The notes under the pieces were generated by a model. That model was not told the origin of the DNA. It saw only the letters and a list, made by a program, of their open reading frames with translations, and did no database searches. A program made the translations under genes and the position numbers. Below are positions 47,725-56,288 of a stretch of 64,000 nt of DNA, piece by piece. The first letter of the stretch is position 1. Every line of letters starts with the position of its first letter. The stretch is from assembly GCF_029201445.1 (NCBI RefSeq), contig NZ_CP102381.1, forward strand, positions 1,178,001 to 1,242,000, written 5' to 3'. This DNA is from Thiomicrorhabdus lithotrophica (GTDB lineage: Bacteria; Pseudomonadota; Gammaproteobacteria; Thiomicrospirales; Thiomicrospiraceae).

Positions 47725-48621
47725 ATGCTAGGAATAGCCAACTATGCAATGAAAGGGCCTATGCAGTCCATTATTGCAGTCGTTTTATTTTCAGCTTTAA
47801 GTGTTTTTTTAGCACCATTTGGTATTTTGGTTGGTGCGATTATTGCCTTAGTTACATTACGTGTTTCTGTAACGGAAGGCTTTAAAACCTTAGTTTGGGG
47901 TGTAGTTAGTAATATAGCCGTAACCATGATAATTTCTGGAAATTACTTTCCAGCTATTATCGCTGTTATTGAATATATGCTACCAATTTGGTTAATGGCG
48001 GTTGTCTTAAGGCAAACGAACTCATTAGCTTCTGCACTTCAGCTAGCAATGGTAGTAACTGGATTAAGTGTTGTCGTATTTTATATGGCTATACCTAATC
48101 CAGCAGATTGGTGGATAGCACTCTTTAACCAGTATGTTGCACCACTGCTTGAATCGTCACAAATTTCATACGATGCTGAGTTAATTCCTAACTTAGCTGA
48201 CATGGTAACGATGTTAATGGCAGTGTTTATGATTGTATTATGGTTCTCCATATTAGTCATAGCAAGATGGTGGCAGAGCGAGCTATATCATCCAGGTCAG
48301 TTTAAAACCGACTTTTATGAACTATCTCTACCTAGATCAACAGCTTATGTTGCTATTGTTCTAGCGATTATTGGTTTAGTAAGTGGTTCAGGGGCTGGCC
48401 TGGTATATGACCTTTCTGGAATTATTATTGCCGGTTTGATGTTTCAAGGCATTGCCATTGCCCATCATACTGTAGCTAAAAAAGAGCTTAATACGGCTTG
48501 GTTAGTTGGGTTATATATACTGTTATTTTTGTTTCCGCAAGCTATGTTGATTTTAGCAACTATTGGTTTGGTCGACTCTTGGGTTGATTTCAGAAACCGA
48601 TGGGATAATGAAGAACTATAG
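47725..48621 (+). CDS. DUF2232-like membrane protein between S18 and L9
   Basis: 298 aa with about eight membrane segments and no recognised catalytic motif. A membrane protein of this type (YybS-like, DUF2232) lies between rpsR and rplI in pseudomonads and many other gammaproteobacteria. Its conserved place in a ribosomal operon suggests an envelope role coordinated with growth, but the function is unknown. It starts 38 bases after rpsR and ends 11 bases before rplI. Contains a relative of the palindrome (TGGCCTGG near 48398). Confidence 0.75.
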   Translation: MLGIANYAMKGPMQSIIAVVLFSALSVFLAPFGILVGAIIALVTLRVSVTEGFKTLVWGVVSNIAVTMIISGNYFPAIIAVIEYMLPIWLMAVVLRQTNSLASALQLAMVVTGLSVVVFYMAIPNPADWWIALFNQYVAPLLESSQISYDAELIPNLADMVTMLMAVFMIVLWFSILVIARWWQSELYHPGQFKTDFYELSLPRSTAYVAIVLAIIGLVSGSGAGLVYDLSGIIIAGLMFQGIAIAHHTVAKKELNTAWLVGLYILLFLFPQAMLILATIGLVDSWVDFRNRWDNEEL

Positions 48622-48632
48622 AGGTTTAAGCT

Positions 48633-49085
48633 ATGAATGTTATTCTGCTTGAAAAAGTACAAAATCTAGGATCTTTAGGTGATCAAGTTTCAGTTAAGTC
48701 TGGTTATGCACGTAACTTTTTGATTCCTCAAGGTAAAGCAAAAGTAGCAACGAAAGAAAACGTTGCTGAGTTTGAAGCAATCCGCGCTGAGCTTGAAAAA
48801 GCAGCGGCAGCTGAATTAGCAGTTGCACAGGGTGTTTACGAAAACCTAAATGGCCAAGTTGTGACTATCGAGTCTACAGCTGGTGATGAAGGTAAGTTAT
48901 TCGGTTCAGTTGGTACTCAAGACATCGCTGATGCTCTTAAGGCTTCTGGATTTGAAATAGAACGTCGTGACGTTCGTATGCCTGAAGGTGCTCTACGTCA
49001 CGTAGGTACTTATGAAATTGACATTCAACTACACTCAGATGTGGTTGCATCAATTACTGTAGAGGTTAAAGCAATCGAAGAGTAA
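48633..49085 (+). CDS. rplI: 50S ribosomal protein L9
   Basis: 150 aa. N-terminal domain [34 protein letters not shown], connecting helix, and C-terminal RNA-binding domain (residues about 80-150). Length equals the family. GAGG precedes the ATG. A strong terminator follows. Confidence 0.97.
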   Translation: MNVILLEKVQNLGSLGDQVSVKSGYARNFLIPQGKAKVATKENVAEFEAIRAELEKAAAAELAVAQGVYENLNGQVVTIESTAGDEGKLFGSVGTQDIADALKASGFEIERRDVRMPEGALRHVGTYEIDIQLHSDVVASITVEVKAIEE

Positions 49086-49106
49086 TCTTTAGCTTTAATA
49101 TCTATT

Positions 49107-49147
49107 AAAAAGCGGAGTGCATTCATTTGAATGGCTCCGCTTTTTTT
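49107..49147 (+). terminator. Intrinsic terminator after rplI
   Basis: Arms AAAAAGCGGAG (49107-49117) and CTCCGCTTTTT (49135-49145), loop carrying a small inner CATTC/GAATG stem, T run to 49147. Confidence 0.93.
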
Positions 49148-49276
49148 ATGTTTTTTTGGTTTGTATGTATGAATTTTAAGACTATAAAATAAAACTTCTT
49201 GTTTGTCTTTTGTATTGCTAAGCAAGCGTTATAATATCTTTCCTATTAATATTATATTAGACACAATTTCTTTATT

Positions 49277-50722
49277 ATGACCAAAAATAATTCCTCAAAA
49301 AATGTTGATGAACTTTTCAAGGTTCCGCCTCACTCAATTGAAGCTGAACAATCTGTTCTTGGGGGCTTAATGCTTTCAAATGATGTTCTTGATGACGTTA
49401 GTGCTGTTGTAAATTCAGGTGATTTTTATACTAAACAACATCAAGTTATCTTCGACGCAATTTTTGATTTAAGTCGTAATAATAAACCTTTTGATTTGAT
49501 TTCCGTTGTGGCCCATTTAGGTAATGTTGGCTTGCTGGATACAGCAGGAGATAAATCTTATTTAGCTGACTTGGTAAAGAATACTCCTGGTTCAGCCAAT
49601 ATCCTTTATTACTCTCAGCTAGTTAGAGATAAATCCATTCTCAGAAAACTCATTCAGGCGAGTAATGACGTCGCTGAAACCGCTTACTTTCCGCAAGGGA
49701 AAGACATTCGTGATGTTTTGGATATTGCTGAAGCTAAGATTATGGGTATAGCTGAGCATGGTGAAGGAAAAGAGCGCCTTTATAAATCAATGGATGTCTT
49801 ACTTGAATCTGCAATTAATAAAATTGATGAATTATTCAATTCAGAAGGGACAATTACTGGTCAAGAGACTCACTTAACTAAATTTGATGATCTCACAGCT
49901 GGTTTGCAAAAAGGCGATTTAATCATTGTCGCAGGTCGTCCTTCCATGGGTAAAACCACTTTCTCAATGAATCTTGCTGAAAATATAGCTACCAAAAATG
50001 GAACACCGGTTGCTGTATTTAGTATGGAGATGCCTGGTGAATCTCTTGCTATGCGTATGATTAGCTCTATTGGACGTATTGACGCAGGTCGTATGCGAAC
50101 GGGTAAATTAGCTCAAGATGATTGGCCAAAATTAAATAAAGCCATTAATGTCTTATCTCAAGCCAAGGTTTATATTGATGATACACCAGCTTTAATGATA
50201 ACTGAGTTACGAGCCAGAGCAAGACGTATAGATAAAGACGTTCGTGACCTACAATTAAAAGAAGCCCATGAAGCAGGTTTAGAAAACCCAGAAAAAGCCG
50301 TAACAGGTTTGGGGCTTGTTGTCGTAGATTACCTGCAGCTTATGCGCGGATCAGCTAATTCAGAAAACCGGGTTAATGAAATTTCTGAAATTTCTCGTGG
50401 TTTAAAAGCTTTAGCTAAAGAGTTAAACATTCCTGTTATAGCATTATCTCAGTTAAATCGTAGTCTTGAACAACGTCCTAATAAGCGTCCTGTAATGTCA
50501 GATTTACGTGAATCTGGAGCAATTGAGCAGGATGCGGATTTAATTATTTTCATTTACCGTGATGAGGTTTATAACCCAGATACGGAAGATAAGGGTACTG
50601 CTGAAATTATTCTAGGTAAACACCGTAATGGTTCTCTTGGCACCGTGCCTTTAACCTTTATTGGTGAATACACACGCTTTGAAAATCACGCTGCCTTTGA
50701 TGTTCCTGATGAACATTACTAG
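49277..50722 (+). CDS. dnaB: Replicative DNA helicase DnaB
   Basis: 481 aa hexameric helicase of the replication fork. N-terminal primase-interacting domain (VPPHSIEAEQSVLGGLM), then a RecA-fold ATPase with Walker A GRPSMGKTT at residues 220-228, Walker B VVDYLQLM, and the conserved SQLNRSLEQRPNKRPVMSDLRESG. No intein. TATAAT (49230-49235) lies 41 bases before the ATG. Position after rplI and before alr is conserved in pseudomonads. Confidence 0.97.
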   Translation: MTKNNSSKNVDELFKVPPHSIEAEQSVLGGLMLSNDVLDDVSAVVNSGDFYTKQHQVIFDAIFDLSRNNKPFDLISVVAHLGNVGLLDTAGDKSYLADLVKNTPGSANILYYSQLVRDKSILRKLIQASNDVAETAYFPQGKDIRDVLDIAEAKIMGIAEHGEGKERLYKSMDVLLESAINKIDELFNSEGTITGQETHLTKFDDLTAGLQKGDLIIVAGRPSMGKTTFSMNLAENIATKNGTPVAVFSMEMPGESLAMRMISSIGRIDAGRMRTGKLAQDDWPKLNKAINVLSQAKVYIDDTPALMITELRARARRIDKDVRDLQLKEAHEAGLENPEKAVTGLGLVVVDYLQLMRGSANSENRVNEISEISRGLKALAKELNIPVIALSQLNRSLEQRPNKRPVMSDLRESGAIEQDADLIIFIYRDEVYNPDTEDKGTAEIILGKHRNGSLGTVPLTFIGEYTRFENHAAFDVPDEHY

Positions 50723-50733
50723 AGAATTTTGAA

Positions 50734-51816
50734 ATGATGTACCGTCCTGCTAAGGCCTTTATTTATCTTCAGGCCTTAAAAAAGAATCTAGAACAAGCTC
50801 AAGCACTCGCTCCGAAAAGTAAGGTGTTAGCGGTTATAAAAGCGAATGGTTACGGGCATGGGATTGAGCGTGTCGCACATCATTTAAGCCATGCAGATGC
50901 CTTCGGTGTTGCTTCAATAGATGAAGCTATGTTATTGCGCCAAAAGGGTTTTTTACATCGTATACTTCTACTAGAGGGCTTGTTTTCAGAATCTGAGATT
51001 CCTGTAGTAATTCAAAACAGGCTTGATGTCGTTATTCATTCAGAACACCAGTTAAATTGGTTACTTAATAGCAAAATATCTATTCAATTGAATATTTGGA
51101 TTAAAGTAGATACTGGAATGCATCGTTTAGGCTTTGATATTCAGCAGTTAGCTTCTGTTATTGCTAAGCTTGAACGTTCTGAAAATGATTTTTGTATACA
51201 GGTTATGTCACACTTTGCTTCAGCTGATGAAACCTCCGAGCACTCTAATCTTTTCACCGAAAAACAGATTGAACGTTTTGAAGACTGTACTTGTCAATAT
51301 CAATATCCTAGAAGTCTTGCAAATTCAGCCGGATTGATTCGATACCCGCAAAGTCATTATGATTGGGTGCGCCCTGGAATCGCTTTGTACGGTGCTGGTG
51401 CTATCCCGAATTCTGATTTTACATCACTAGCTGTTATGCAGCTTGAGTCTGAAATCATCGCTATCAAAACCATTCAGGTTGGCGAATCCGTTGGTTATGG
51501 AAATACCTGGGTTGCTCAACGTAAAAGTATTATAGGCGTGGTTGCAATAGGCTACGGCGATGGTTACCCTCGACATGCCAAAACAGGCACGCCTGTGATT
51601 ATCAATGGCCAGCGTTTTCCATTGGTAGGGCGTGTTTCTATGGATATGATAACGGTTGATTTAACCGATATGAGTTCTCAAGCCAATATTGGAGACTCCG
51701 CAATTTTATGGGGACAAGAACTTTCGGTTGATGAAATAGCCAGCTTTTCAGGTACTATTGGCTATGAATTACTATGTGGTATTACTCAACGCGTTCCAAT
51801 GATTGAAGTACAGTAA
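50734..51816 (+). CDS. alr: Alanine racemase
   Basis: 360 aa PLP enzyme supplying D-alanine for cell-wall synthesis. PLP lysine Lys36 in VIKANGYGHG, catalytic tyrosine Tyr274 in IGYGDGYPR, and C-terminal ARG-free motif GYELLCGITQRVP. First ATG at 50734; a second in-frame ATG at 50737 is equally possible. It starts 11 bases after dnaB. Confidence 0.96.
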   Translation: MMYRPAKAFIYLQALKKNLEQAQALAPKSKVLAVIKANGYGHGIERVAHHLSHADAFGVASIDEAMLLRQKGFLHRILLLEGLFSESEIPVVIQNRLDVVIHSEHQLNWLLNSKISIQLNIWIKVDTGMHRLGFDIQQLASVIAKLERSENDFCIQVMSHFASADETSEHSNLFTEKQIERFEDCTCQYQYPRSLANSAGLIRYPQSHYDWVRPGIALYGAGAIPNSDFTSLAVMQLESEIIAIKTIQVGESVGYGNTWVAQRKSIIGVVAIGYGDGYPRHAKTGTPVIINGQRFPLVGRVSMDMITVDLTDMSSQANIGDSAILWGQELSVDEIASFSGTIGYELLCGITQRVPMIEVQ

Positions 51817-51823
51817 GTATTCT

Positions 51824-52438
51824 ATGAACAATAAAGAATTATGCATCAAATCTAATAACGCTGTTTTCAACGGTTTTTTTCAAGTTAACAACTTAAAGTT
51901 TACTCATTCACTTTATCAGGGTGGTTTGAGTTCAGTTGTGGAGCGTGAAGTTTTTAGTCGCGGCGAGGCGGTTGTCGTTTTACTCTATGATTTAGCTTTA
52001 AAAAAAATTGTTTTAGTTGAGCAGTGTCGTGCAGGTGCAGTTGAGCACGCACTTAACCAAAATGATATTGACCAGGCCTGGTTACTTGAACCTGTTGCTG
52101 GAATGATTGATTTAGGAGAGTCTCCAATTGAAGCCTGTATTCGGGAGTCTAAGGAGGAGACTGGCCTAGCAGTTTCAGATTTTGAATATATCAGTCACTT
52201 TTACCCAAGCCCTGGTGCTTGTGATGAAATTTTGCACCTCTATGCTAGTAATATCGACAGCCAGCTAGTGAATAGTCATGCAGGCCTGGCAACTGAAGAT
52301 GAAGATATTCGTGTTGTGGTATTGTCTTTTGAACAAGCACGTAAAATGTTAGCAAAAGGGCAGTTTAATGTTGCTACAACCTATATCGCAGTACAGTGGC
52401 TTTTTTATCAAAAGCTCGCTATGCCAGAATATCAATAA
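51824..52438 (+). CDS. nudF: ADP-ribose pyrophosphatase (Nudix)
   Basis: 204 aa with the Nudix box at about residues 103-125 (starts GMIDLGESPIEA, with catalytic RESKEETG). It hydrolyses ADP-ribose to AMP and ribose 5-phosphate. The flanking motifs LLEPVAGMID and ATTYIAVQWL match NudF. I prefer ATG 51824 (MNNKELC) over the upstream TTG 51803 that lies within alr; neither has a clear ribosome binding site. Contains a palindrome copy at 52072 and a near copy at 52281. Confidence 0.88.
   Translation: MNNKELCIKSNNAVFNGFFQVNNLKFTHSLYQGGLSSVVEREVFSRGEAVVVLLYDLALKKIVLVEQCRAGAVEHALNQNDIDQAWLLEPVAGMIDLGESPIEACIRESKEETGLAVSDFEYISHFYPSPGACDEILHLYASNIDSQLVNSHAGLATEDEDIRVVVLSFEQARKMLAKGQFNVATTYIAVQWLFYQKLAMPEYQ
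52072..52081. repeat. CCAGGCCTGG palindrome, copy 9
   Basis: Exact copy within ACCAGGCCTGGT in nudF, read in the phase encoding Gln-Ala-Trp. A 9/10 near copy (CAGGCCTGG) lies 209 bases downstream at 52281. Confidence 0.85.
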
Positions 52439-52485
52439 AAACCAAATAACAGGTTTTACATATCCATCTTCTATAAGAGAACATT

Positions 52486-52890
52486 ATGCTTTGTTTATTT
52501 AGAAATACTAAAATTCATCCTAGGCTTAATAAATACGCTATTTTAGTGAGTTTAATTGCTGTACTGGGTTGGTTGTACTTTACCTTTATTGAAAAGAGCT
52601 TATTGCAAAAACTTTTTGAGGGCCAGGCTCTTATTGTTGATTTGGTATTTGGTTTACCATTAGTGTTAGCGCTAGCCATTGTGGTATATGCCACCGTTTA
52701 TTGGGTGTTAAAGCTGTTGGTAATTGTTTTATTACCGCAAGCCATTGTACATATTGAGTCTGACGATGTTCATGCTGATGTTTTAGAAGAAGATATTGAG
52801 AGTCTTGAAAACGAACATGGAAAAGAGTATTGGAATCAAGAAGATATAAGCAATACTCAAAATACTAAAAAACAAGAAACTAAAGATTAA
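52486..52890 (+). CDS. Hypothetical two-segment membrane protein
   Basis: 134 aa. Two hydrophobic regions (about residues 18-36 and 48-85, the latter long enough for two short segments or one long one), then an acidic C-terminal tail of about 45 residues ([22 protein letters not shown]). I do not recognise the family. AGAGA precedes the ATG; it is followed by a MATE gene after 22 bases, so it is probably in the same transcription unit as nudF and the MATE exporter. No function suggested. Confidence 0.6.
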   Translation: MLCLFRNTKIHPRLNKYAILVSLIAVLGWLYFTFIEKSLLQKLFEGQALIVDLVFGLPLVLALAIVVYATVYWVLKLLVIVLLPQAIVHIESDDVHADVLEEDIESLENEHGKEYWNQEDISNTQNTKKQETKD

Positions 52891-52912
52891 TCTACTGGAA
52901 AAGCACTCAATT

Positions 52913-54274
52913 ATGCTCAGATACATTCCCGCCTTTAGAGCAGAATCCAGTGTTTTAATCAAACTTGCGCTTCCTATCTTATTTGCACAATTGGCACTAA
53001 CAGGGCTAGGGGTGGTGGATACCGTTATGTCTGGTCGTGTTGGCACAAATGATCTAGCAGCAATCGGTCTTGGTACAAATATAATGCTGCCTGTATTTAT
53101 CTTCGCTACAGGTATATTACTTGCCATAACACCTATGGTTTCAAAAGCTAACGGCAAGCAAGATGTCTCTAGCGTTAGTCTTTTTTTATATCAAGGTGTT
53201 TGGTTGTCAATCCCTTTAGGATTCATGGCATTAGCACTGTTAATGAACCTGGAATGGCTGCTAAAAATCTTAGGGCTTAATCCAGAAGTTTATCAGTTAA
53301 CAAGAGAATATCTGTTTTACATCGCATTTGGTATGCCTGGTGTCGCATTGTATCAAGCATTAAGATTCTTCTGGGAGGGGCTAGGAAGAACGCTTCCAAC
53401 CATGTGGATTAGTTTTTTCGCACTGCTAATTAACATACCTTTGAACGCTCTGTTTATTTATGGTTATGGTCCTGTTGAAGCTATGGGGGCTGCAGGTTGT
53501 GGGGTGGCAAGTGCGATTGTTATGTGGGTGATGTTTTTTGTTGGTTTACTGTACGTCTTTAAAAACAATGTATTAAGTCAATATTTAAAAGACTCAACCT
53601 GCGTCAACATTAATTGGAATACAGGTATTAAGCCTATTTTAGCTTTAGGTTTACCAAACTCTTTTGCTTTGTTATTTGAAGTTGGTATGTTTAGTTTTAT
53701 AACTTTATTTATTGCTTCTTTGGGAGCAACTATTATCGCCGCTCATCAGATTGCCATCAATTTCACTTCACTTGCCTTTATGGTTCCGTTGAGTTTAGGG
53801 ATGGCTTTAACTGTTAGAGTTGGGTTAGGTTTTGGTGAGAATTCACGCGAAAAAGTAATCAATACGATATATACAGGCCTTGTTTGGGCGTTATTTATTG
53901 GTCTATTTTTAGCCTTGGTAAACCTTTTCCTGCGCAACGATATCGTTAGCTTGTATAGCTTTGATTCTAACGTTATTTCTATTGCAACCGGATTGTTACT
54001 TTATGCGGCAATGTACCAAGTATTTGATGCTGTACAGGTAAGTGCTGCAGGTGCATTAAGAGGTTTTCACGATACTAAAGTGACTATGTGGGTTACGCTA
54101 ATCAGTTATTGGGGTATTGGTTTAGGACTTGGCTATATTTTTACTTTTACCGACTTGTTTGTCCCAGCAATGGGGGTTGAAGGTTTTTGGCTGGGAATTG
54201 TTTTAGGATTAACTTTAGCGGCTATTTTATTGTCATTTAGATTAAGGCAGGTTTTTTATGTCCATTTTAATTGA
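52913..54274 (+). CDS. MATE family multidrug/drug efflux protein
   Basis: 453 aa with twelve predicted membrane segments in two halves. Family signatures LALPILFAQLALTGLGVVDTVMSG at the start, GMPGVALYQALRFFWEGLGR and the second-half ALGLPNSFALLFEVGMF. It resembles NorM; it exports cationic compounds using Na+ or H+. Its end overlaps the YchJ gene by 17 bases. Confidence 0.93.
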   Translation: MLRYIPAFRAESSVLIKLALPILFAQLALTGLGVVDTVMSGRVGTNDLAAIGLGTNIMLPVFIFATGILLAITPMVSKANGKQDVSSVSLFLYQGVWLSIPLGFMALALLMNLEWLLKILGLNPEVYQLTREYLFYIAFGMPGVALYQALRFFWEGLGRTLPTMWISFFALLINIPLNALFIYGYGPVEAMGAAGCGVASAIVMWVMFFVGLLYVFKNNVLSQYLKDSTCVNINWNTGIKPILALGLPNSFALLFEVGMFSFITLFIASLGATIIAAHQIAINFTSLAFMVPLSLGMALTVRVGLGFGENSREKVINTIYTGLVWALFIGLFLALVNLFLRNDIVSLYSFDSNVISIATGLLLYAAMYQVFDAVQVSAAGALRGFHDTKVTMWVTLISYWGIGLGLGYIFTFTDLFVPAMGVEGFWLGIVLGLTLAAILLSFRLRQVFYVHFN

Positions 54275-54689
54275 TAGCAATAACACCGAAAAGACAATTA
54301 CACCCGATGTTGACTGTCCTTGCGGTAGTGATAGTAAATATTCTGATTGTTGTTTACCGTTCCACAAGTATGAAAAATTTCCCGCAACAGCTGAACAATT
54401 AATGAAATCACGCTTTTCAGCGTTTGAGCTGCATTTTAATGATTACCTAATGAGAACTTGGGATGAAACTACCAGGCCTGGTAATATTGAATTTACTCCA
54501 GGTTTACATTGGACTAAGTTGGTTATTAATGGCAGAAAGAAAGGACGCAAAAAAGATCGAGAAGGTTGGGTGACTTTTGTTGCCTATTACCAAGTAGGCG
54601 CTGAAGAAGGTTTTTTACATGAAAAAAGTTTTTTTAGACGAAATGAGAACGAACACTGGCAATACGTTGATGGCGAAATAAAGCCTTAA
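54258..54689 (+). CDS. YchJ family protein with SEC-C zinc motif
   Basis: 143 aa. N-terminal SEC-C motif CPCGSDSKYSDCCLPFH (zinc ligands), then the YchJ domain (AEQLMKSRFSAFELHFNDYLMRTWDE, KGRKKDREGWVTFVAYY). Members of this family are soluble and of uncertain function. The ATG lies inside the MATE gene. A palindrome copy sits at 54472. No C-terminal second SEC-C motif is present, although many YchJ proteins have one. Confidence 0.85.
   Translation: MSILIDSNNTEKTITPDVDCPCGSDSKYSDCCLPFHKYEKFPATAEQLMKSRFSAFELHFNDYLMRTWDETTRPGNIEFTPGLHWTKLVINGRKKGRKKDREGWVTFVAYYQVGAEEGFLHEKSFFRRNENEHWQYVDGEIKP
54472..54481. repeat. CCAGGCCTGG palindrome, copy 10
   Basis: Exact copy within ACCAGGCCTGGTAAT in the ychJ-like gene, read as Thr-Arg-Pro-Gly with an AGG arginine codon. 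Confidence 0.85.
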
Positions 54690-54709
54690 TTTGGTTTTAT
54701 ATTCCTAGC

Positions 54710-54835
54710 CTACTCATCTTTATTTTTAAAGAATTTATAAAGTAGCCACATTGCCAATCCAACAACACTGATGCTAACAGCTAGCATAGCAAATGTAATT
54801 AGTAACGCAGAACCTACGCTTTCCATATCTGGCAT
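54710..54835 (-). CDS. Single-pass membrane miniprotein (41 aa)
   Basis: An open frame in the otherwise gene-free gap between the YchJ gene and the SPOR-domain gene. ATG at 54835 is preceded on its strand by GGAGAG with six bases of spacing, a near-ideal ribosome binding site. The 41 residues read MPDMESVG, then one hydrophobic segment (about residues 9-33, with Trp30), then a KFFKNKDE tail; that layout fits an inner-membrane peptide of the CcoQ/CydX/KdpF size class, but no homologue is recognised. It converges on the YchJ gene 20 bases away. Too short to have been found by length-based gene callers. Confidence 0.6.
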   Translation of the reverse strand: MPDMESVGSALLITFAMLAVSISVVGLAMWLLYKFFKNKDE

Positions 54836-54932
54836 ATTTATCTCTCCAAAGGGTTATGTTTCAGTATCTTTTTTTACCAAAGCATTTTACAATAAATTTT
54901 AATTTTAGCTTAGGTAAATCTCTTAAATCATT

Positions 54933-56129
54933 ATGTCGCTTACTATTTCAGAACTAGAATCAGAAAGAGCAAAAATCCTGGATGAAATTGAATCCAAGGC
55001 CACCAAATTCTCTCAAAAGAAACCTTCCAAAGAAGGCGATCTATCTTTAAATGATTGGTTAAATGCAGCAGAGGAAGTTATGCCAAAAAACCTACCGCCT
55101 AAACAAAAGACTAGTTATAGCAACAAAGTGCTATCCTCATCTAAACCTAATAATAAAGCCTCTTTTTTTGGCGTAATTATTATGCTCTCACTATTTTTAA
55201 CCATCTTAGGCGTAGTTTATATCGCTTATAGTAGCATTCAAAAAGAGCTTCAGATCGCTTTGATTGCTAAACAAGAAAATAAAGAGCAGATGAGACTTCT
55301 TCAACTAGATATGCAAAACCTCAATGAAGCAGTTGCCTCTGGAGGCAAGTCTGAATTATTTTCACAGCTAGAGGCTAAAGTAATTGCTCTTGAAACTCAA
55401 GTTGCTGAGCTAAAGAGTATTGTTGCAAGTCAGAATGATGGCACTAATGCAGATTTAGAAGTCGTTACCAATCCTGCTTCACTAGAGAAAGAGGGTACAC
55501 ATGCAAGTGATATTATTGTTAAAAAAGAGAAAAGCGGGGTAGTGACAGAAGCTATTTTAGATCAGAAACTGAAGATTTATACTCAACAGCTTGAGTCTAA
55601 AATTGATAAAAAACTTGAAGTTATTCTACAATTTTTAACTAAAGGAGGTTCTGCAAGTGCTTTACCGGCTTTAGTGAACTCTAGTGATAAAATTAATAAG
55701 ACAGAATTTCCTGCAGAAGAGGTTGATACTCCTATAGTAGCAACAGTTAAAACGCCTGTCGTTGATGAACCGTTAGTTAAGCTGGTAACTCCAGTTAGTA
55801 AGCCAAAAGCACCAGTAGCGCCAAAAGCTCCGATTATAACGACATCCGCTGATGTTAAATGGCTGTTGGAACAGCCTCAAGCGCATTATATTCTGCAGCT
55901 TGCAAGCATGACGGATGCTGCTGCACTTAATAAAATTGTTAAGAACAATCAATTAAAAGATACTAAAGTCTTGCCTCAAACTCGTAATAACGTAACAACT
56001 TATGTATTGGTAACAGGTTCATTTGCAGATCGAGCGAATGCTGATGCTTTAGCTAAAACAATTAAGTCTCAATCAGGTATTACACCGTGGATTCGTAAGG
56101 CGAGTGATTTAGCCAATAGGATTCAATAA
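54933..56129 (+). CDS. SPOR-domain cell-envelope protein
   Basis: 398 aa. Cytoplasmic N-terminus of about 75 residues, one membrane segment (about residues 77-98, FFGVIIMLSLFLTILGVVYIAY), a coiled coil, a Pro/Lys/Val-rich linker (VVDEPLVKLVTPVSKPKAPVAPKAP), and a C-terminal SPOR domain (about 315-390, HYILQLASMTDAAAL ... TYVLVTGSFADRANADALAKTI). SPOR domains bind denuded glycan at the septum, so a role in division or septal peptidoglycan is likely. Not recognisable as FtsN or DamX by sequence alone. No clear ribosome binding site before ATG 54933. Confidence 0.85.
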   Translation: MSLTISELESERAKILDEIESKATKFSQKKPSKEGDLSLNDWLNAAEEVMPKNLPPKQKTSYSNKVLSSSKPNNKASFFGVIIMLSLFLTILGVVYIAYSSIQKELQIALIAKQENKEQMRLLQLDMQNLNEAVASGGKSELFSQLEAKVIALETQVAELKSIVASQNDGTNADLEVVTNPASLEKEGTHASDIIVKKEKSGVVTEAILDQKLKIYTQQLESKIDKKLEVILQFLTKGGSASALPALVNSSDKINKTEFPAEEVDTPIVATVKTPVVDEPLVKLVTPVSKPKAPVAPKAPIITTSADVKWLLEQPQAHYILQLASMTDAAALNKIVKNNQLKDTKVLPQTRNNVTTYVLVTGSFADRANADALAKTIKSQSGITPWIRKASDLANRIQ

Positions 56130-56288
56130 GTTAACGAGACCCTTAATTTATAGGTGTGACATCAAGTTAAATCAAATGGTTTAACTTGATTATGCTTAAA
56201 GGGATGCTGGTTTTAAAAATTTCCATTCATATTGCCATTCCATATTTTAAAGATGCCTTATTCCCTTTAATTAAATTTGTACTTTTTA

